Source of the DNA: Pseudoalteromonas sp. A601
GTDB lineage: Bacteria; Pseudomonadota; Gammaproteobacteria; Enterobacterales; Alteromonadaceae
Assembly: GCF_002165575.1 (NCBI RefSeq)
Contig: NZ_MXQF01000001.1
Span: 62,001-126,000, forward strand
Length of the DNA stretch: 64,000 nt
Direction: 5' to 3'
Shown here: positions 7,963 to 17,184 of the stretch, piece by piece
Layout: each line of letters opens with the position of its first letter
How positions within the stretch are numbered: the first letter of the stretch is position 1
Position numbers and translations under genes: made by a program
The notes under the pieces: model-generated
The model's input: the letters and a program-made list of their open reading frames with translations, nothing else
What the model was told of the DNA's origin: nothing
The model's database searches: none

Positions 7963-10620
7963 TTAAAGTGAACGTTGTACTTCAACTGTTTCGAATACTT
8001 CGATTTGGTCACCAACGCGAACGTCATTGTAGTTCTTAACGCCGATACCACATTCCATGCCATTACGAACATCTTGAACGTCGTCTTTAAAGCGACGAAG
8101 TGACTCAAGTTCACCTTCGTAAATAACCACGTTTTCACGTAATACACGAATTGGTGCGCTACGCTTAATAGTACCTTCAGTAACCATACAACCAGCAATT
8201 GCGCCAATTTTTGGAGACTTAAATACGTCACGTACTTCAGCAAGACCAATGATCTCTTGCTTAAACTCAGGAGCAAGCATACCAGACATGGCTTGCTTAA
8301 CTTCTTCGATTAAGGCATAGATTACGCTGTAATAACGAAGGTCTAGGTTTTCAGTATCAATTACTTTACGCGCTGATGCATCAGCACGAACGTTGAAACC
8401 AACTACGATTGCGTTTGAAGCCGCAGCAAGTGTCGCATCAGTTTCTGTGATACCACCTACGCCAGAGCCAACAATCTTCACTTTTACTTCATCAGTAGAA
8501 AGCTTAGTTAGTGAATCTGAAATTGCTTCAATTGAACCTTGAACGTCAGCTTTAAGTACCACGTTAACTTCTGATACATCGCCTTCAGCCATGTTAGTAA
8601 ACATGTTTTCAAGCTTCGCTTTTTGCTGACGAGCCAATTTAACATCACGGAATTTACCTTGACGATAAAGAGCAACTTCACGCGCTTTACGCTCATCTTT
8701 AACAACAGTCGCTTCATCACCTGCAGCTGGGATACCAGAAAGACCTAAAATCTCTACTGGGATAGATGGGCCAGCAGACTTAATGTCTTTACCGTTTTCA
8801 TCTTTCATTGCACGTACACGGCCGTATTCTAAACCACATAGTACGATATCACCTTGGTTAAGCGTACCTGACTGAACAAGAATAGATGCAACCGGACCAC
8901 GGCCTTTATCAAGACGTGATTCGATTACAACACCTGCTGCCATACCTTCACTTGGTGCAGATAGCTCAAGAAGCTCTGATTGCATAAGAACAGCTTCTAA
9001 CAGCTCATCAATACCTAAGCCTGTTTTAGCTGAGATATGAACGTACTGCGTATCACCGCCCCAATCTTCAGGGATAACGTCTAGCTGTGCTAATTCGTTC
9101 TTAACGCGATCTGGATCTGCGCCTTCTTTATCCATTTTGTTTACAGCGATAATTAAAGGAACGCCAGCTGCACGAGCATGCTGTACTGCTTCTTTAGTTT
9201 GTGGCATTACACCATCATCTGCTGCAACCACTAGGATTACGATATCAGTCGCTTTTGCACCACGTGCACGCATTGATGTAAACGCGGCGTGTCCTGGTGT
9301 ATCTAAGAACGTGATCATGTTGCCGTTAGTTTCAACGTGGTAAGCACCAATGTGCTGCGTGATACCACCGGCTTCGCCTGATGCAACTTTCGCTGAACGA
9401 ATGTAATCAAGTGTTGATGTTTTACCATGGTCAACGTGACCCATTACAGTAACAACTGGTGCACGTGGCTCTGACTTACCATCTTCATGGCGGTCATTTA
9501 GCACTGTTTGCTCTAATTCGTTCTCTTTAACGATGATAACTTTGTGACCCATTTCTTCAGCAACAAGCTGTGCTGTTTCTTGGTCAATCACTTGGTTAAT
9601 GGTAACCATGTCACCCATTTTCATCATTGTTTTAACAACTTCAGCGCCTTTAACTGCCATGCGTGATGCAAGCTCAGCAACTGTGATTGTTTCGCTAATA
9701 CGCACTTCATTTTTAACGTCAGCAGTAGGTTTTTGGAAACCATGCTGTAACGACGTTGGTGCTTTTAGCTTGCCTTTACGGCCTTTAGCTGCAGCAAACT
9801 TATCTTTTGCTGGCGCCTTTTTCTTTTTCTTCGCACGGCGTGACCCCTGCTCATCACGCGCATCAGCAACATCTTCTGCTTCACGTGCGTAGGTAGAAGT
9901 CGTAAGATGGTGATCCGCGGTTTCTTCGCGTTTCTTACGTTCTTCTTCTTCTTTCTTCCAGCGCGCTGAATTCTCTTCAGCTAGCTTTCTTGCCTCTTCT
10001 GCTTGACGTTTCGCTTCTTCTTCAGCTTTCTTCAATGCGGCCTCTTCTGCTTCTTTTTGCAGACGCTCAGCTTCGATGCGATCTTTCTCAGACTTAGCAC
10101 TTTGCTCAGGGGTCATCTGCTTCTGTTTTGCTACACGTTCAGCATCTGCTTTACGTTTAGCTTCCTCTTTTGCTTTACGATCAGCTTCTTCTTTAGCTTT
10201 ACGTTCTGCATCTTGTTTCGCTTTAAGTTCAGCGGCTGCTTGAGCAGCTTTTTGCTCAGCTTCACGACGTGCTGCTTCTTCAGCGGCGATACGTGCTTGC
10301 TCTTGCTCCTGCTCAATTGCACTCTTCTTAACATAAGTACGTGTTTTACGTACTTCTACTTGCACTGACTTTGCTTGACCTGTAGAGCCGGTCACACTTA
10401 ATGTGCTTTTGCTCTTACGTTGCAACGTCATGCGAGCTGGGCCTTCAGAGCCCGTGCCACCATGTGACTTGCTTAAATGATCGAGTAACGTTGCTTTTTC
10501 TGCTTCAGTTACATTATCACCTGCTTTTTTGGTAATACCGGCTTGCGATAATTGTTGAAGTAATTTATCAACAGTTGTACCAATATCCCCGGCTAGTTTT
10601 TCAACATTTACTTCTGCCAT
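7963..10620 (-). CDS. infB: Translation initiation factor IF-2
   Basis: GTPase that places fMet-tRNA in the ribosomal P site. 885 residues, close to the E. coli long form (890). The N-terminal IF2_N domain ([21 protein letters not shown]) is followed by a very long charged coiled region rich in Ala, Glu, Lys and Arg (about 110-250). A second IF2_N-like segment ([21 protein letters not shown]) is followed by the G domain with GHVDHGKT at 394-401, [15 protein letters not shown] and [13 protein letters not shown]. Domains II-IV make up the rest and end in VQRSL. GGAGG precedes ATG 10618-10620. Internal starts that give shorter IF2 forms in E. coli are possible but not shown here. Confidence 0.98.
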   Translation of the reverse strand: MAEVNVEKLAGDIGTTVDKLLQQLSQAGITKKAGDNVTEAEKATLLDHLSKSHGGTGSEGPARMTLQRKSKSTLSVTGSTGQAKSVQVEVRKTRTYVKKSAIEQEQEQARIAAEEAARREAEQKAAQAAAELKAKQDAERKAKEEADRKAKEEAKRKADAERVAKQKQMTPEQSAKSEKDRIEAERLQKEAEEAALKKAEEEAKRQAEEARKLAEENSARWKKEEEERKKREETADHHLTTSTYAREAEDVADARDEQGSRRAKKKKKAPAKDKFAAAKGRKGKLKAPTSLQHGFQKPTADVKNEVRISETITVAELASRMAVKGAEVVKTMMKMGDMVTINQVIDQETAQLVAEEMGHKVIIVKENELEQTVLNDRHEDGKSEPRAPVVTVMGHVDHGKTSTLDYIRSAKVASGEAGGITQHIGAYHVETNGNMITFLDTPGHAAFTSMRARGAKATDIVILVVAADDGVMPQTKEAVQHARAAGVPLIIAVNKMDKEGADPDRVKNELAQLDVIPEDWGGDTQYVHISAKTGLGIDELLEAVLMQSELLELSAPSEGMAAGVVIESRLDKGRGPVASILVQSGTLNQGDIVLCGLEYGRVRAMKDENGKDIKSAGPSIPVEILGLSGIPAAGDEATVVKDERKAREVALYRQGKFRDVKLARQQKAKLENMFTNMAEGDVSEVNVVLKADVQGSIEAISDSLTKLSTDEVKVKIVGSGVGGITETDATLAAASNAIVVGFNVRADASARKVIDTENLDLRYYSVIYALIEEVKQAMSGMLAPEFKQEIIGLAEVRDVFKSPKIGAIAGCMVTEGTIKRSAPIRVLRENVVIYEGELESLRRFKDDVQDVRNGMECGIGVKNYNDVRVGDQIEVFETVEVQRSL

Positions 10621-10645
10621 AGTTTCTAATACCTCCGTTAATAAA

Positions 10646-12145
10646 TTACTCGTCTGCGAACCAACAAATGTTACGCGCAGCCATAATCAGTTCACCTGCT
10701 TGTTCAGGTGACAGCTCAGTGATATCAACTAATTCGTCAATTCCCTGCTCTGCTAAATCTTCAAGCGTTACTACACCTTTACTTGCCATTACAAATGCAA
10801 GGTGACGCTCTAATCCTTCAAGTGCTAATAAGTCTTCAGCAGGCTCAGCACCTTCTAGGCTTTCTTCAGTTTTCAATGCTTTAGTTGTTAACGCATCTTT
10901 TGCACGAGAGCGTAACACATCAACTGTTTCTTCATCTAGGCCGTCTATTTCTAAAAACTCTGACGCTGGTACGTAGGCTACTTCTTCAAGCGTTGAGAAA
11001 CCTTCGTTAATAAGCAATGTTGCAAAGTCGTCATCGATATCTAAGTTTTCAGTGAATAAGTTAATTAACTTATCAGATTCAGCTTCATTCTTCTGACGCA
11101 TGTCTTCAACAGTCATAACGTTTAGTTCCCAACCAGTTAACTGGCTAGCAAGACGTACGTTTTGACCATTACGACCAATTGCTTGCGCTAGGTTATCTGC
11201 TTCAACAGCGATATCCATTGAATGCGTGTCTTCGTCCATTACGATAGACGCCACTTCTGCAGGTGACATTGCATTAATAACAAACTGTGCTGGGTTGTCA
11301 TCGTAAAGTACGATATCAACACGCTCACCGCCCAACTCTGTTGAAACAGCTTGCACACGTGCGCCACGCATACCAACACACGCACCAACTGGGTCAATAC
11401 GTTTGTCGTTAGATTTAACAGCGATTTTAGCACGAGAACCTGGATCACGCGCCGCTGCACGTAATTCAATCATCTCTTCGCCAATCTCTGGCACCTCAAT
11501 GCGGAACAGTTCCATTAGCATTTCTGGCTTCGAACGCGTTACAAATAACTGCGCGCCACGTGCTTCTGGTTTTACTTCGTAAAGTAGACCACGGATACGG
11601 TCGCCTGGGCGGAAGTTTTCGCGTGGTAACATGTCGTCACGGTAAATAACCGCTTCTGCGTTGTTACCTAAGTCAAGCACGATTGCATCACGTGTTGCTT
11701 TTTTAACAACACCCGTTACAAGCTCGCCTTGCTGATCTTTGTATGCATCTACAACTAAAGCACGCTCAGCTTCACGTACTTTTTGTACGATTACTTGCTT
11801 AGCCATTTGTGTTGTAATACGGTCAAATTTGATTGACTCGATTTGCTCTTCAACAAAATCACCAAGCTGCAAGCTTTCATCTTCAACTTGCGCAGCTTCT
11901 AATGTAATTTCACTGTATGGGTTTTCTAGTGAACCATCTTCAAGTACTTCTGCAATTTGCCAGCGACGGAATGTGTCGTAGTCACCGGTTTTACGGTCAA
12001 TTGCTACACGTACTTCGATTTCACCTGTGTGTTTTTTCTTGGTCGCAGTCGCTAATGCGAACTCTAACGCTTCGAAAATCTTTTCTTTTGGAACCGCTTT
12101 CTCATTGGAAACGGCTTCAGCAACCAATAATATCTCTTTTGCCAT
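10646..12145 (-). CDS. nusA: Transcription termination/antitermination protein NusA
   Basis: Binds RNA polymerase and nascent RNA; acts in pausing, termination and antitermination. The start is placed at ATG 12143-12145 (499 codons) because it gives [16 protein letters not shown], matching the family, with GAGG eight bases upstream. A longer open frame up to 12178 has no such support. Order of domains: N-terminal RNAP-binding domain, S1 ([22 protein letters not shown], about 140-160), KH1 and KH2 ([37 protein letters not shown]), then two acidic repeats (from about 365 and 440, e.g. [17 protein letters not shown]) as in proteobacterial NusA. E. coli NusA represses its own operon through leader terminators; candidate leader terminators are visible upstream of rimP. 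Confidence 0.97.
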   Translation of the reverse strand: MAKEILLVAEAVSNEKAVPKEKIFEALEFALATATKKKHTGEIEVRVAIDRKTGDYDTFRRWQIAEVLEDGSLENPYSEITLEAAQVEDESLQLGDFVEEQIESIKFDRITTQMAKQVIVQKVREAERALVVDAYKDQQGELVTGVVKKATRDAIVLDLGNNAEAVIYRDDMLPRENFRPGDRIRGLLYEVKPEARGAQLFVTRSKPEMLMELFRIEVPEIGEEMIELRAAARDPGSRAKIAVKSNDKRIDPVGACVGMRGARVQAVSTELGGERVDIVLYDDNPAQFVINAMSPAEVASIVMDEDTHSMDIAVEADNLAQAIGRNGQNVRLASQLTGWELNVMTVEDMRQKNEAESDKLINLFTENLDIDDDFATLLINEGFSTLEEVAYVPASEFLEIDGLDEETVDVLRSRAKDALTTKALKTEESLEGAEPAEDLLALEGLERHLAFVMASKGVVTLEDLAEQGIDELVDITELSPEQAGELIMAARNICWFADE

Positions 12146-12183
12146 GGGTAATGCCTCGCTTGCCCTATTCCTTCGCACTCGAA

Positions 12184-12639
12184 CTAAAACTTTGCGATGA
12201 TGTTCGCACGTTCGATGTTACTAAGCATGATCATATGCTCAGCACCATCACTTGATAGTGTGATCATATCACTGCTAACTGATACTAAGTCGCCTTTAAA
12301 GTTACGACGACCATCTTGTGGAAGCTTAGTACGTACACGTACTTCCTCTCCTTGCGCCTTCTCGTAGTGATCTTGTTTGAATAATGGACGATCAACACCA
12401 GGAGACGATACTTCCAAATCATATTCATTTGTAATCGGGTCTTCGACATCTAAGATTGCGCTTATTTGACGACTTGCGTCAGCACAGTTATCAACCGAAA
12501 TCCCCGCTTCATGGTCAATATAAACCCTAAGCGTAGAATGGCGACCAGCTTGTACAAACTCAAGACCATGTAGTTCAAAGCCTAACATTTCAACAGACGG
12601 TGAAAGCATGGTTAGTAAATCTTGCTCAAGTTTTGTCAC
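12184..12639 (-). CDS. rimP: Ribosome maturation factor RimP
   Basis: Needed for maturation of the 30S subunit. 151 residues from GTG 12637-12639, chosen because GGAGG lies seven bases upstream and the protein then begins MTKLEQDLL, as in the family. A longer reading from 12660 would start inside the terminator-like leader. Family stretches seen: [39 protein letters not shown], and [15 protein letters not shown]. It is the first protein gene of the nusA-infB operon and lies downstream of the initiator tRNA gene as in E. coli. Confidence 0.95.
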   Translation of the reverse strand: MTKLEQDLLTMLSPSVEMLGFELHGLEFVQAGRHSTLRVYIDHEAGISVDNCADASRQISAILDVEDPITNEYDLEVSSPGVDRPLFKQDHYEKAQGEEVRVRTKLPQDGRRNFKGDLVSVSSDMITLSSDGAEHMIMLSNIERANIIAKF

Positions 12640-12656
12640 GAAAATCCTCCATACAA

Positions 12657-12679
12657 ACAAAAAAAGGGCTTATAGCCCT
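12657..12679 (-). terminator. Intrinsic terminator in the rimP leader
   Basis: On the minus strand AGGGCT-ATA-AGCCCT is followed at once by six T residues. It ends about 18 bases before the rimP start codon and only a few bases before its GGAGG. A full terminator here must be read through for the nusA operon to be expressed, which fits attenuation, possibly by NusA itself (inference). Confidence 0.7.
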
Positions 12680-12729
12680 AAAATACTTAGCTTATTTCTT
12701 GGTAAAAAACCAAGTGGTGCAGATACAAC

Positions 12730-12754
12730 AACGCCCCGAACCAAGCGGGGCGTC
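12730..12754 (-). terminator. GC-rich hairpin between metY and rimP
   Basis: CGCCCCG and CGGGGCG, seven-base perfect stem with a seven-base loop, followed on the minus strand by TTGTTGT. Probably a (leaky) terminator for the initiator tRNA transcript. Confidence 0.6.
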
Positions 12755-12846
12755 ACACCTAAAGCATAAAACTGTGTGGCCATGGGCCAAGCTTGGCTGC
12801 GGGTAGCTAACGCCACCTAAATAAACCTAATAGCTTAAACGCAAAA

Positions 12847-12872
12847 CGCGCATTACTTAGAATGCGCGACTT
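12847..12872 (-). terminator. Hairpin immediately downstream of metY transcript
   Basis: CGCGCATT and AATGCGCG with a six-base loop. On the minus strand the stem is followed by TTTTGCGTTT. One of three hairpins in the 324-base gap between the tRNA and rimP; it may mark the tRNA 3' processing or termination region. Confidence 0.5.
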
Positions 12873-12984
12873 CAATTTGGTAACAATAAAATCGCTACTC
12901 AAAAGTTTGGTTTTAAAATATGACCTTATGTAGTAAAACAACATAACAATCTTAAAACATTCTAATGCTAACCAAATAAAAAAT

Positions 12985-13061
<77 letters not shown>

Positions 13062-13140
13062 CCAACTGATATCAATATCGCTTTAAAAAGCTGTTTGATA
13101 TCTATTTAGCAATTACAAAGTAAGCTAAACAATGGCGGCT

Positions 13141-13169
13141 ATTATAAAGACTATTGACATAATTAGCAA
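13141..13169 (-). promoter_or_regulatory. Sigma70 promoter of metY
   Basis: On the minus strand TTGCTA (13169-13164), a 17-base spacer and TATAAT (13146-13141), followed by AGCCGCC. The perfect -10, ideal spacing and GC-rich discriminator fit a strong, growth-rate controlled stable-RNA promoter. Transcription would start about 70 bases before the tRNA. Confidence 0.75.
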
Positions 13170-13463
13170 CCAAAAACCTGTAAAGAATTAGCCTCTTTTA
13201 AGGCCCTCTTAATAGTACAAAATAACGCCAACCTAGTTCCTACTCACCCTATTTAGCCCCCCAACAGATAAAGAAATTGAAAGACGAAACGAATGAGGTA
13301 TTACCTAAAATGTAAAGATTTGTGAATATAAAATTAGTTTTTAAACAAGACGATATTTCCCAATACCAGCTCTAAGATGCGCTATTACTGAAAAAACCTC
13401 AGCACTTTAAGAGTTACAAGCTATAATTAGCGAGGTTGAAACAGCCTAACTAGCGGGGGGATT
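13170..13463. other. Intergenic region without recognised genes
   Basis: The rest of the 402-base gap between the metY tRNA and the globin-like gene. AT-rich; I see no ORF with a ribosome binding site and no clear hairpin other than the metY promoter to its left. Confidence 0.5.
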
Positions 13464-13928
13464 ATGAAATTTAATACAGAAATTAAAAAACAGTTACTGA
13501 GAAGTATTAATATAATCAAACCAAACTTTCATTGTTTTACATTTACTTTTCAGATGCAGCTAAAACGACAGCCACTGTTAATGCAATGTCCATCTAGTGA
13601 GGCATTGAATGAAAATAGTTATTTACTGTACTGTGCATTAGAGCGAACAATTATGCATATAGATAATTTGCACTCAGTGACACCGTTTATTCATCATCAT
13701 GCAAATAATTTAAGTAAATTGGGAATAAGCCACCAAGACGTTACTTTATTGTGTAATGCATTTTTAGCAAGTTTGAAAATTCACTTAAAAGATTATATGA
13801 CGCCAACACTTGAACAAAATTGGCGCCGAGCAATACGTATTTTTACTAATATAATAACAAGCTATTTGTTTAAAACCAGTAACGTGGTGTCACTAACTGA
13901 CTACTCGCAAAAACAACTTAGCTCCTAA
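13464..13928 (+). CDS. Globin-fold protein, divergent, apparently lacking the proximal His
   Basis: 154 residues; ATG preceded by GCGGGGGG, a strong ribosome binding site, 5-8 bases away. The pattern resembles single-domain bacterial haemoglobins and the globin part of flavohaemoglobins. A segment INIIKPNFHCFTFTFQMQL (about 15-33) matches the A-B helix region, followed by ERTIMHIDNLHSVTPFI, then LGISHQDVTLLCNAFLASLK (F-G-H region) and NWRRAIRIFTNIITSYL (H helix; the W is typical). At the position of the F8 haem-ligating His, judged from the G-x5-V spacing, there is Leu83. The nearest His residues are 77-79. It may therefore be a haem-free or unusual globin-like sensor. Monocistronic. The family assignment is by eye only. 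Confidence 0.55.
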   Translation: MKFNTEIKKQLLRSINIIKPNFHCFTFTFQMQLKRQPLLMQCPSSEALNENSYLLYCALERTIMHIDNLHSVTPFIHHHANNLSKLGISHQDVTLLCNAFLASLKIHLKDYMTPTLEQNWRRAIRIFTNIITSYLFKTSNVVSLTDYSQKQLSS

Positions 13929-13931
13929 TTG

Positions 13932-14747
13932 CTATTGTAGCTGCGCCATTTCATCATGAAGCCTGTCGATTTGGCGCTGCTCAATTTCAATTAAAGTATT
14001 ATATTTTGAGGTCAAGGCCGTCATTTTCCTGGATAATGAATTATCATAAGTAGCATCAGCTAAATTACTCGGTTGATTTTTAGCCTCTGAATCTAGAGTA
14101 TTTATTTGCTGATTCATTTGAGCTTGATAGGTATCAATTTTAGACTCTCTTTCTTCAATTTCACGCTTGATAGCTTGTCTACGAATGAATGAATCTATTT
14201 CTTTACTCTCTTCGCTTTGTTCAATAGTTGTATCAACCTGAGCTTGGCCTTGCTGTAATCGTAACTTTTCTTTTTGCAGCCTATCAATATCGCGTTGCTC
14301 CCGCTCAATCTGTAAATCGTACCTTTGTGTCACATTCACCATCTGGTTGGCAATAGCCGTTTCTTTTTGTGCGCCTGTTAGATTATGCAACTGAGCATCT
14401 GATTGATTTTTTAACCCACCGATCTCTTTATTCATTTTAGCCGTTAAAGTATCTATCTTGTCTTGATGTTGGTTAATATCTACATCAATCTGCTTAATAC
14501 GAATATAACTATCAATCTGCGTGGTATCCATTTTTCCATTAGTCACAATTTCACTTGGCACGCCTGGATTTTGTTCTTCCACAGTAATTTTTTTAGCGTC
14601 TTTACCGCACGGAAACTGACTGAACTCAACTACCCCTTCTTTCTCGCATTTGTACACATTGGCATTGGTATTAGTAGCGCCAAAAAGTGTAAAAGCAATG
14701 AGTGAGTAAATAGTTAAATGGTGGTTAAAACGTAATATATTTTTCAC
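13932..14747 (-). CDS. DUF4124-domain protein with long coiled coil, exported
   Basis: 271 residues from GTG 14745-14747, chosen because AAGGA lies about 11 bases upstream and the frame then begins with a signal peptide (MKNILRF..LTIYSLIAFTLFGATNTNA). The mature part starts with NVYKCEKEGVVEFSQFPCG, the DUF4124 signature with its two Cys. The rest (about 70-271) is Gln- and Glu-rich coiled coil with two similar halves: both contain ..IDxYxxxMNxxIxxLxxx... and end in IExEQRxIDRLxxE. The function is unknown, probably periplasmic. It converges with the globin-like gene, with three bases between the stops. Confidence 0.75.
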   Translation of the reverse strand: MKNILRFNHHLTIYSLIAFTLFGATNTNANVYKCEKEGVVEFSQFPCGKDAKKITVEEQNPGVPSEIVTNGKMDTTQIDSYIRIKQIDVDINQHQDKIDTLTAKMNKEIGGLKNQSDAQLHNLTGAQKETAIANQMVNVTQRYDLQIEREQRDIDRLQKEKLRLQQGQAQVDTTIEQSEESKEIDSFIRRQAIKREIEERESKIDTYQAQMNQQINTLDSEAKNQPSNLADATYDNSLSRKMTALTSKYNTLIEIEQRQIDRLHDEMAQLQ

Positions 14748-14859
14748 TGAAACACAGTCCTTTGTTTGAAACTGATCTAGATATAGCACGGTTAAAAATA
14801 ATAATAAATCAGATCTAATCAACTAAGTATGGCGTATAATTTAAATTTGGTCAGATTTT

Positions 14860-16413
14860 ATGGCATACAAAACCTTACGATTTATTTTTGGTGATCAACT
14901 AAACCCCAGCCATAGTTGGTACAAAGAGCCGAATCAAGAACACGTTTTATACGTCATTGCTGAGCTAAAACAAGAAACAGACTATGTAAAACATCATATC
15001 CAAAAAATTACAGCGTTTTTTTGCGCCATGAAAAACTTTGCCTCGGCGTTACAGCAAGCTAATTTGAATGTTCTGCATTTGACCTTAGATGACACCCACA
15101 AATATACATCTTTAAGTGATTTACTTAAACACCTAGCAGATCAATATCAATGCACACAAATTCACTACCAATATCCTGACGAATACCGCTTAAAACAGCA
15201 AATGAATCAACTTCACTCTACCAGCAACATAAAAATCATAGGGTTCGACAGTGAACATTTTTTACTGCCCTTTAATGAAATTAAAACGCACTTTAAAAAA
15301 GATAAACATGTAAAAATGGAGTTTTTTTACCGCATGATGCGCAAGCGCTTTGATATATTAATGAACGGCGACTCCCCTCTCGGTGAACAGTGGAACTTTG
15401 ATCAAGCTAACCGTAACAAACTCAAAAAAGCTGATTTAGCTCAAATACCAAAAGCAAAAACGTTCCGCAATCCAGTTGGTACAACTATCAAACGAATTGA
15501 AGCCCATAATATTAATACCTTCGGCCACTGCCCTGAAAACCTGCTTTGGCCGACAAGCCGTAGTCAGGCCAAGCAATTATTGGCATATTTTTGCGAACAT
15601 TTATTGCCATCTTTTGGTCAATTCCAAGACTCAATGACTTGTCACAGTACAGAACAATGGAGCTTGTATCATAGCCGAATATCATTTGCGCTTAACACAA
15701 AAATGCTCCACCCGATGCAAGTCATAGACCTAGTTCTTAAAGAATTTGAATCGCGTCCCGATGATATCAACCTTGCACAAGTTGAAGGATTCATTCGGCA
15801 AATCCTAGGGTGGCGTGAGTATGTACGTGGTATTTACTGGCAAAACATGCCCGACTACGCATCTAAAAACGAATTAAACGCTAGCCGCTCTTTGCCTGAT
15901 TATTTCTGGCATGGGAAAACCAATATGAATTGTATGAAACATGCAATTAACCAAAGTTTAGATACCGCATACGCCCATCATATTCAGCGTTTGATGATAA
16001 CCGGTAATTTTTGTTTATTAACTGAGATGGACCCAGCCCAAGTAGATAGTTGGTATTTGGGCATTTATATAGATGCTATTGAATGGGTAGAAATGCCTAA
16101 TACCCGAGGTATGAGTCAGTTTGCCGATGGAGGCCTTATTGCAACTAAACCGTATGCGGCCAGTGGTAATTACATAAATAAAATGAGCGATTACTGCAAG
16201 GGCTGTCATTATAACGTAAAAGAAAAAACTGAAGATTCTGCATGTCCATTCAACAGCTTGTATTGGCACTTTATGAATAAGCATGAAGAACGATTATCTC
16301 GAAACCCGCGTATCGGTATGGTGTATAAAAATTGGCAGAAGCAAGCTCCAGAACAACGCCAAGCCACCTTAGACAGAGCTAAATGGTGTTTAGATAATAT
16401 TGAAAGCTTATAG
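14860..16413 (+). CDS. Iron-sulfur bacterial cryptochrome/photolyase (PhrB-type (6-4) photolyase)
   Basis: 517 residues. Flavoprotein of the FeS-BCP/CryPro group, some members of which repair (6-4) photoproducts in UV-damaged DNA with light. N-terminal Rossmann part: LRFIFGDQLNPSHSW. The C-terminal FAD domain includes QILGWREYVRGIYW and EWVEMPNTRGMSQFADGG. Cys358, Cys446, Cys449 and Cys462 have the spacing of the [4Fe-4S] ligands of Agrobacterium PhrB (first to second 88 residues apart; YCKGC then SACPF). No clear ribosome binding site is seen before the ATG. It is not in an operon. Whether it repairs (6-4) or other lesions cannot be told from sequence alone. Confidence 0.9.
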   Translation: MAYKTLRFIFGDQLNPSHSWYKEPNQEHVLYVIAELKQETDYVKHHIQKITAFFCAMKNFASALQQANLNVLHLTLDDTHKYTSLSDLLKHLADQYQCTQIHYQYPDEYRLKQQMNQLHSTSNIKIIGFDSEHFLLPFNEIKTHFKKDKHVKMEFFYRMMRKRFDILMNGDSPLGEQWNFDQANRNKLKKADLAQIPKAKTFRNPVGTTIKRIEAHNINTFGHCPENLLWPTSRSQAKQLLAYFCEHLLPSFGQFQDSMTCHSTEQWSLYHSRISFALNTKMLHPMQVIDLVLKEFESRPDDINLAQVEGFIRQILGWREYVRGIYWQNMPDYASKNELNASRSLPDYFWHGKTNMNCMKHAINQSLDTAYAHHIQRLMITGNFCLLTEMDPAQVDSWYLGIYIDAIEWVEMPNTRGMSQFADGGLIATKPYAASGNYINKMSDYCKGCHYNVKEKTEDSACPFNSLYWHFMNKHEERLSRNPRIGMVYKNWQKQAPEQRQATLDRAKWCLDNIESL

Positions 16414-16439
16414 CCAATATCTATTACTGAACCAGTAAC

Positions 16440-16468
16440 AAAAAAACCGCCTCAAATGAGGCGGCTAC
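16440..16468 (-). terminator. Bidirectional terminator between photolyase and ibpA
   Basis: CCGCCTCA and TGAGGCGG with a short AA loop and A-rich flanks (AAAAAAA before, CTACTAAAAA after). It serves the convergent photolyase and small heat shock genes. Confidence 0.75.
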
Positions 16469-16512
16469 TAAAAATAACAAGTCAATTAGGGGAAATAATG
16501 TTTAAGGGTTGG

Positions 16513-16959
16513 TTATTTCCCTTCTAGCAAGTTACCACTGCCAATTTCAATTTTGCGTGGCTTTAATGCTTCTGGTATTTCGCGTTCAAGGTCGATACTC
16601 AGTAAGCCGTTAGCTAAATCTGCGCCAAGTACTTTAACATGGTCGCCTAACTGAAATTTCCGCTCAAAGTTACGTTCGGCAATACCTTGATGAATAAATT
16701 TACGCTCATCAGATTCACCTTTATCGGCTTTTATACCAGCAACTTTTAAGGTGTTATTTTCTGACTCGATGGTCAGCTCATTGTCACTAAAACCGGCTAC
16801 AGCCATAGTGATACGGTATTTGTCTTTATCAAGCGCTTCGATATTGTATGGAGGAAAACTCGGCTGCTTGTCTGTGCGAGCCGCGGCATCCATTAAAGAT
16901 GCTAAATGATCGAAACCAATGAATGAACGATAAAGTGGTGATAAGTCTACTGTACGCAT
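16513..16959 (-). CDS. ibpA: Small heat shock protein IbpA (Hsp20 family)
   Basis: 148 residues; ATP-independent holdase that binds aggregating proteins under heat stress and hands them to DnaK/ClpB. The start at ATG 16957-16959 gives MRTVDLSPLYRSFIGFDHL, the IbpA-type N-terminus, with GAGGAT upstream; the longer open frame to 17022 is 5' leader. Alpha-crystallin domain about 35-125: YNIEALDKDKYRITMAVAGF, FIHQGIAERNFERKF, DLANGLLSIDLEREIPE. The C-terminal anchor PRKIEI contains the I-x-I motif. The leader has a sigma32-like promoter and a ROSE-like thermometer. Confidence 0.95.
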   Translation of the reverse strand: MRTVDLSPLYRSFIGFDHLASLMDAAARTDKQPSFPPYNIEALDKDKYRITMAVAGFSDNELTIESENNTLKVAGIKADKGESDERKFIHQGIAERNFERKFQLGDHVKVLGADLANGLLSIDLEREIPEALKPRKIEIGSGNLLEGK

Positions 16960-16963
16960 AATA

Positions 16964-16986
16964 ATATCCTCATATTTAAGCGATAT
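16964..16986 (-). promoter_or_regulatory. ROSE-like RNA thermometer hairpin covering the ibpA ribosome binding site
   Basis: In the mRNA, AUAUCGCU pairs with AGGAUAU around a loop UAAAUAUG. A single G is bulged in UCGCU opposite the Shine-Dalgarno AGG. This is the UYGCU anti-Shine-Dalgarno motif with bulged G that defines ROSE thermometers of ibpA and other Hsp20 genes. The start codon lies four bases past the stem. Melting at higher temperature would free the site. Confidence 0.75.
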
Positions 16987-17094
16987 ATTGCATGTGCTTT
17001 TCTGTCGAACAAGCGCAGGCAAAGTTAAATTAATAATATAAATTTCAATTACTTCTGTTTAATTTGGGACCCATCAGGCGTCCTCACTAAACTA

Positions 17095-17121
17095 TATATG
17101 GACGGTAAAAATGTTTTCAAG
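17095..17121 (-). promoter_or_regulatory. Sigma32-like heat shock promoter of ibpA
   Basis: On the minus strand CTTGAAA (17121-17115), a 12-base spacer and TCCATATA (17102-17095), close to the CTTGAAA and CCCCATNT consensus of RpoH. It predicts a leader of about 130 bases before the ibpA start codon. Confidence 0.7.
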
Positions 17122-17149
17122 TAAATAAATAAAAAAAGTTTAAAAATAA

Positions 17150-17178
17150 TCATGAGGCATGCTTAAACATGCCTCATG
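17150..17178 (-). terminator. Terminator after the peroxiredoxin-like gene
   Basis: Ten-base stem ATGAGGCATG and CATGCCTCAT with loop CTTAAA. On the minus strand it is followed by ATTATTTTTAAAC and a T-rich run. It lies eight bases beyond the gene and only about 30 bases before the ibpA promoter. Confidence 0.8.
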
Positions 17179-17184
17179 CGCTAG

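Noticed and set aside
10003-10368. 121-codon plus-strand ORF rich in Phe, Cys and Leu
   Set aside because: It is the antisense shadow of the Lys/Glu/Ala-rich coiled region of infB; codon bias of the real gene creates it.
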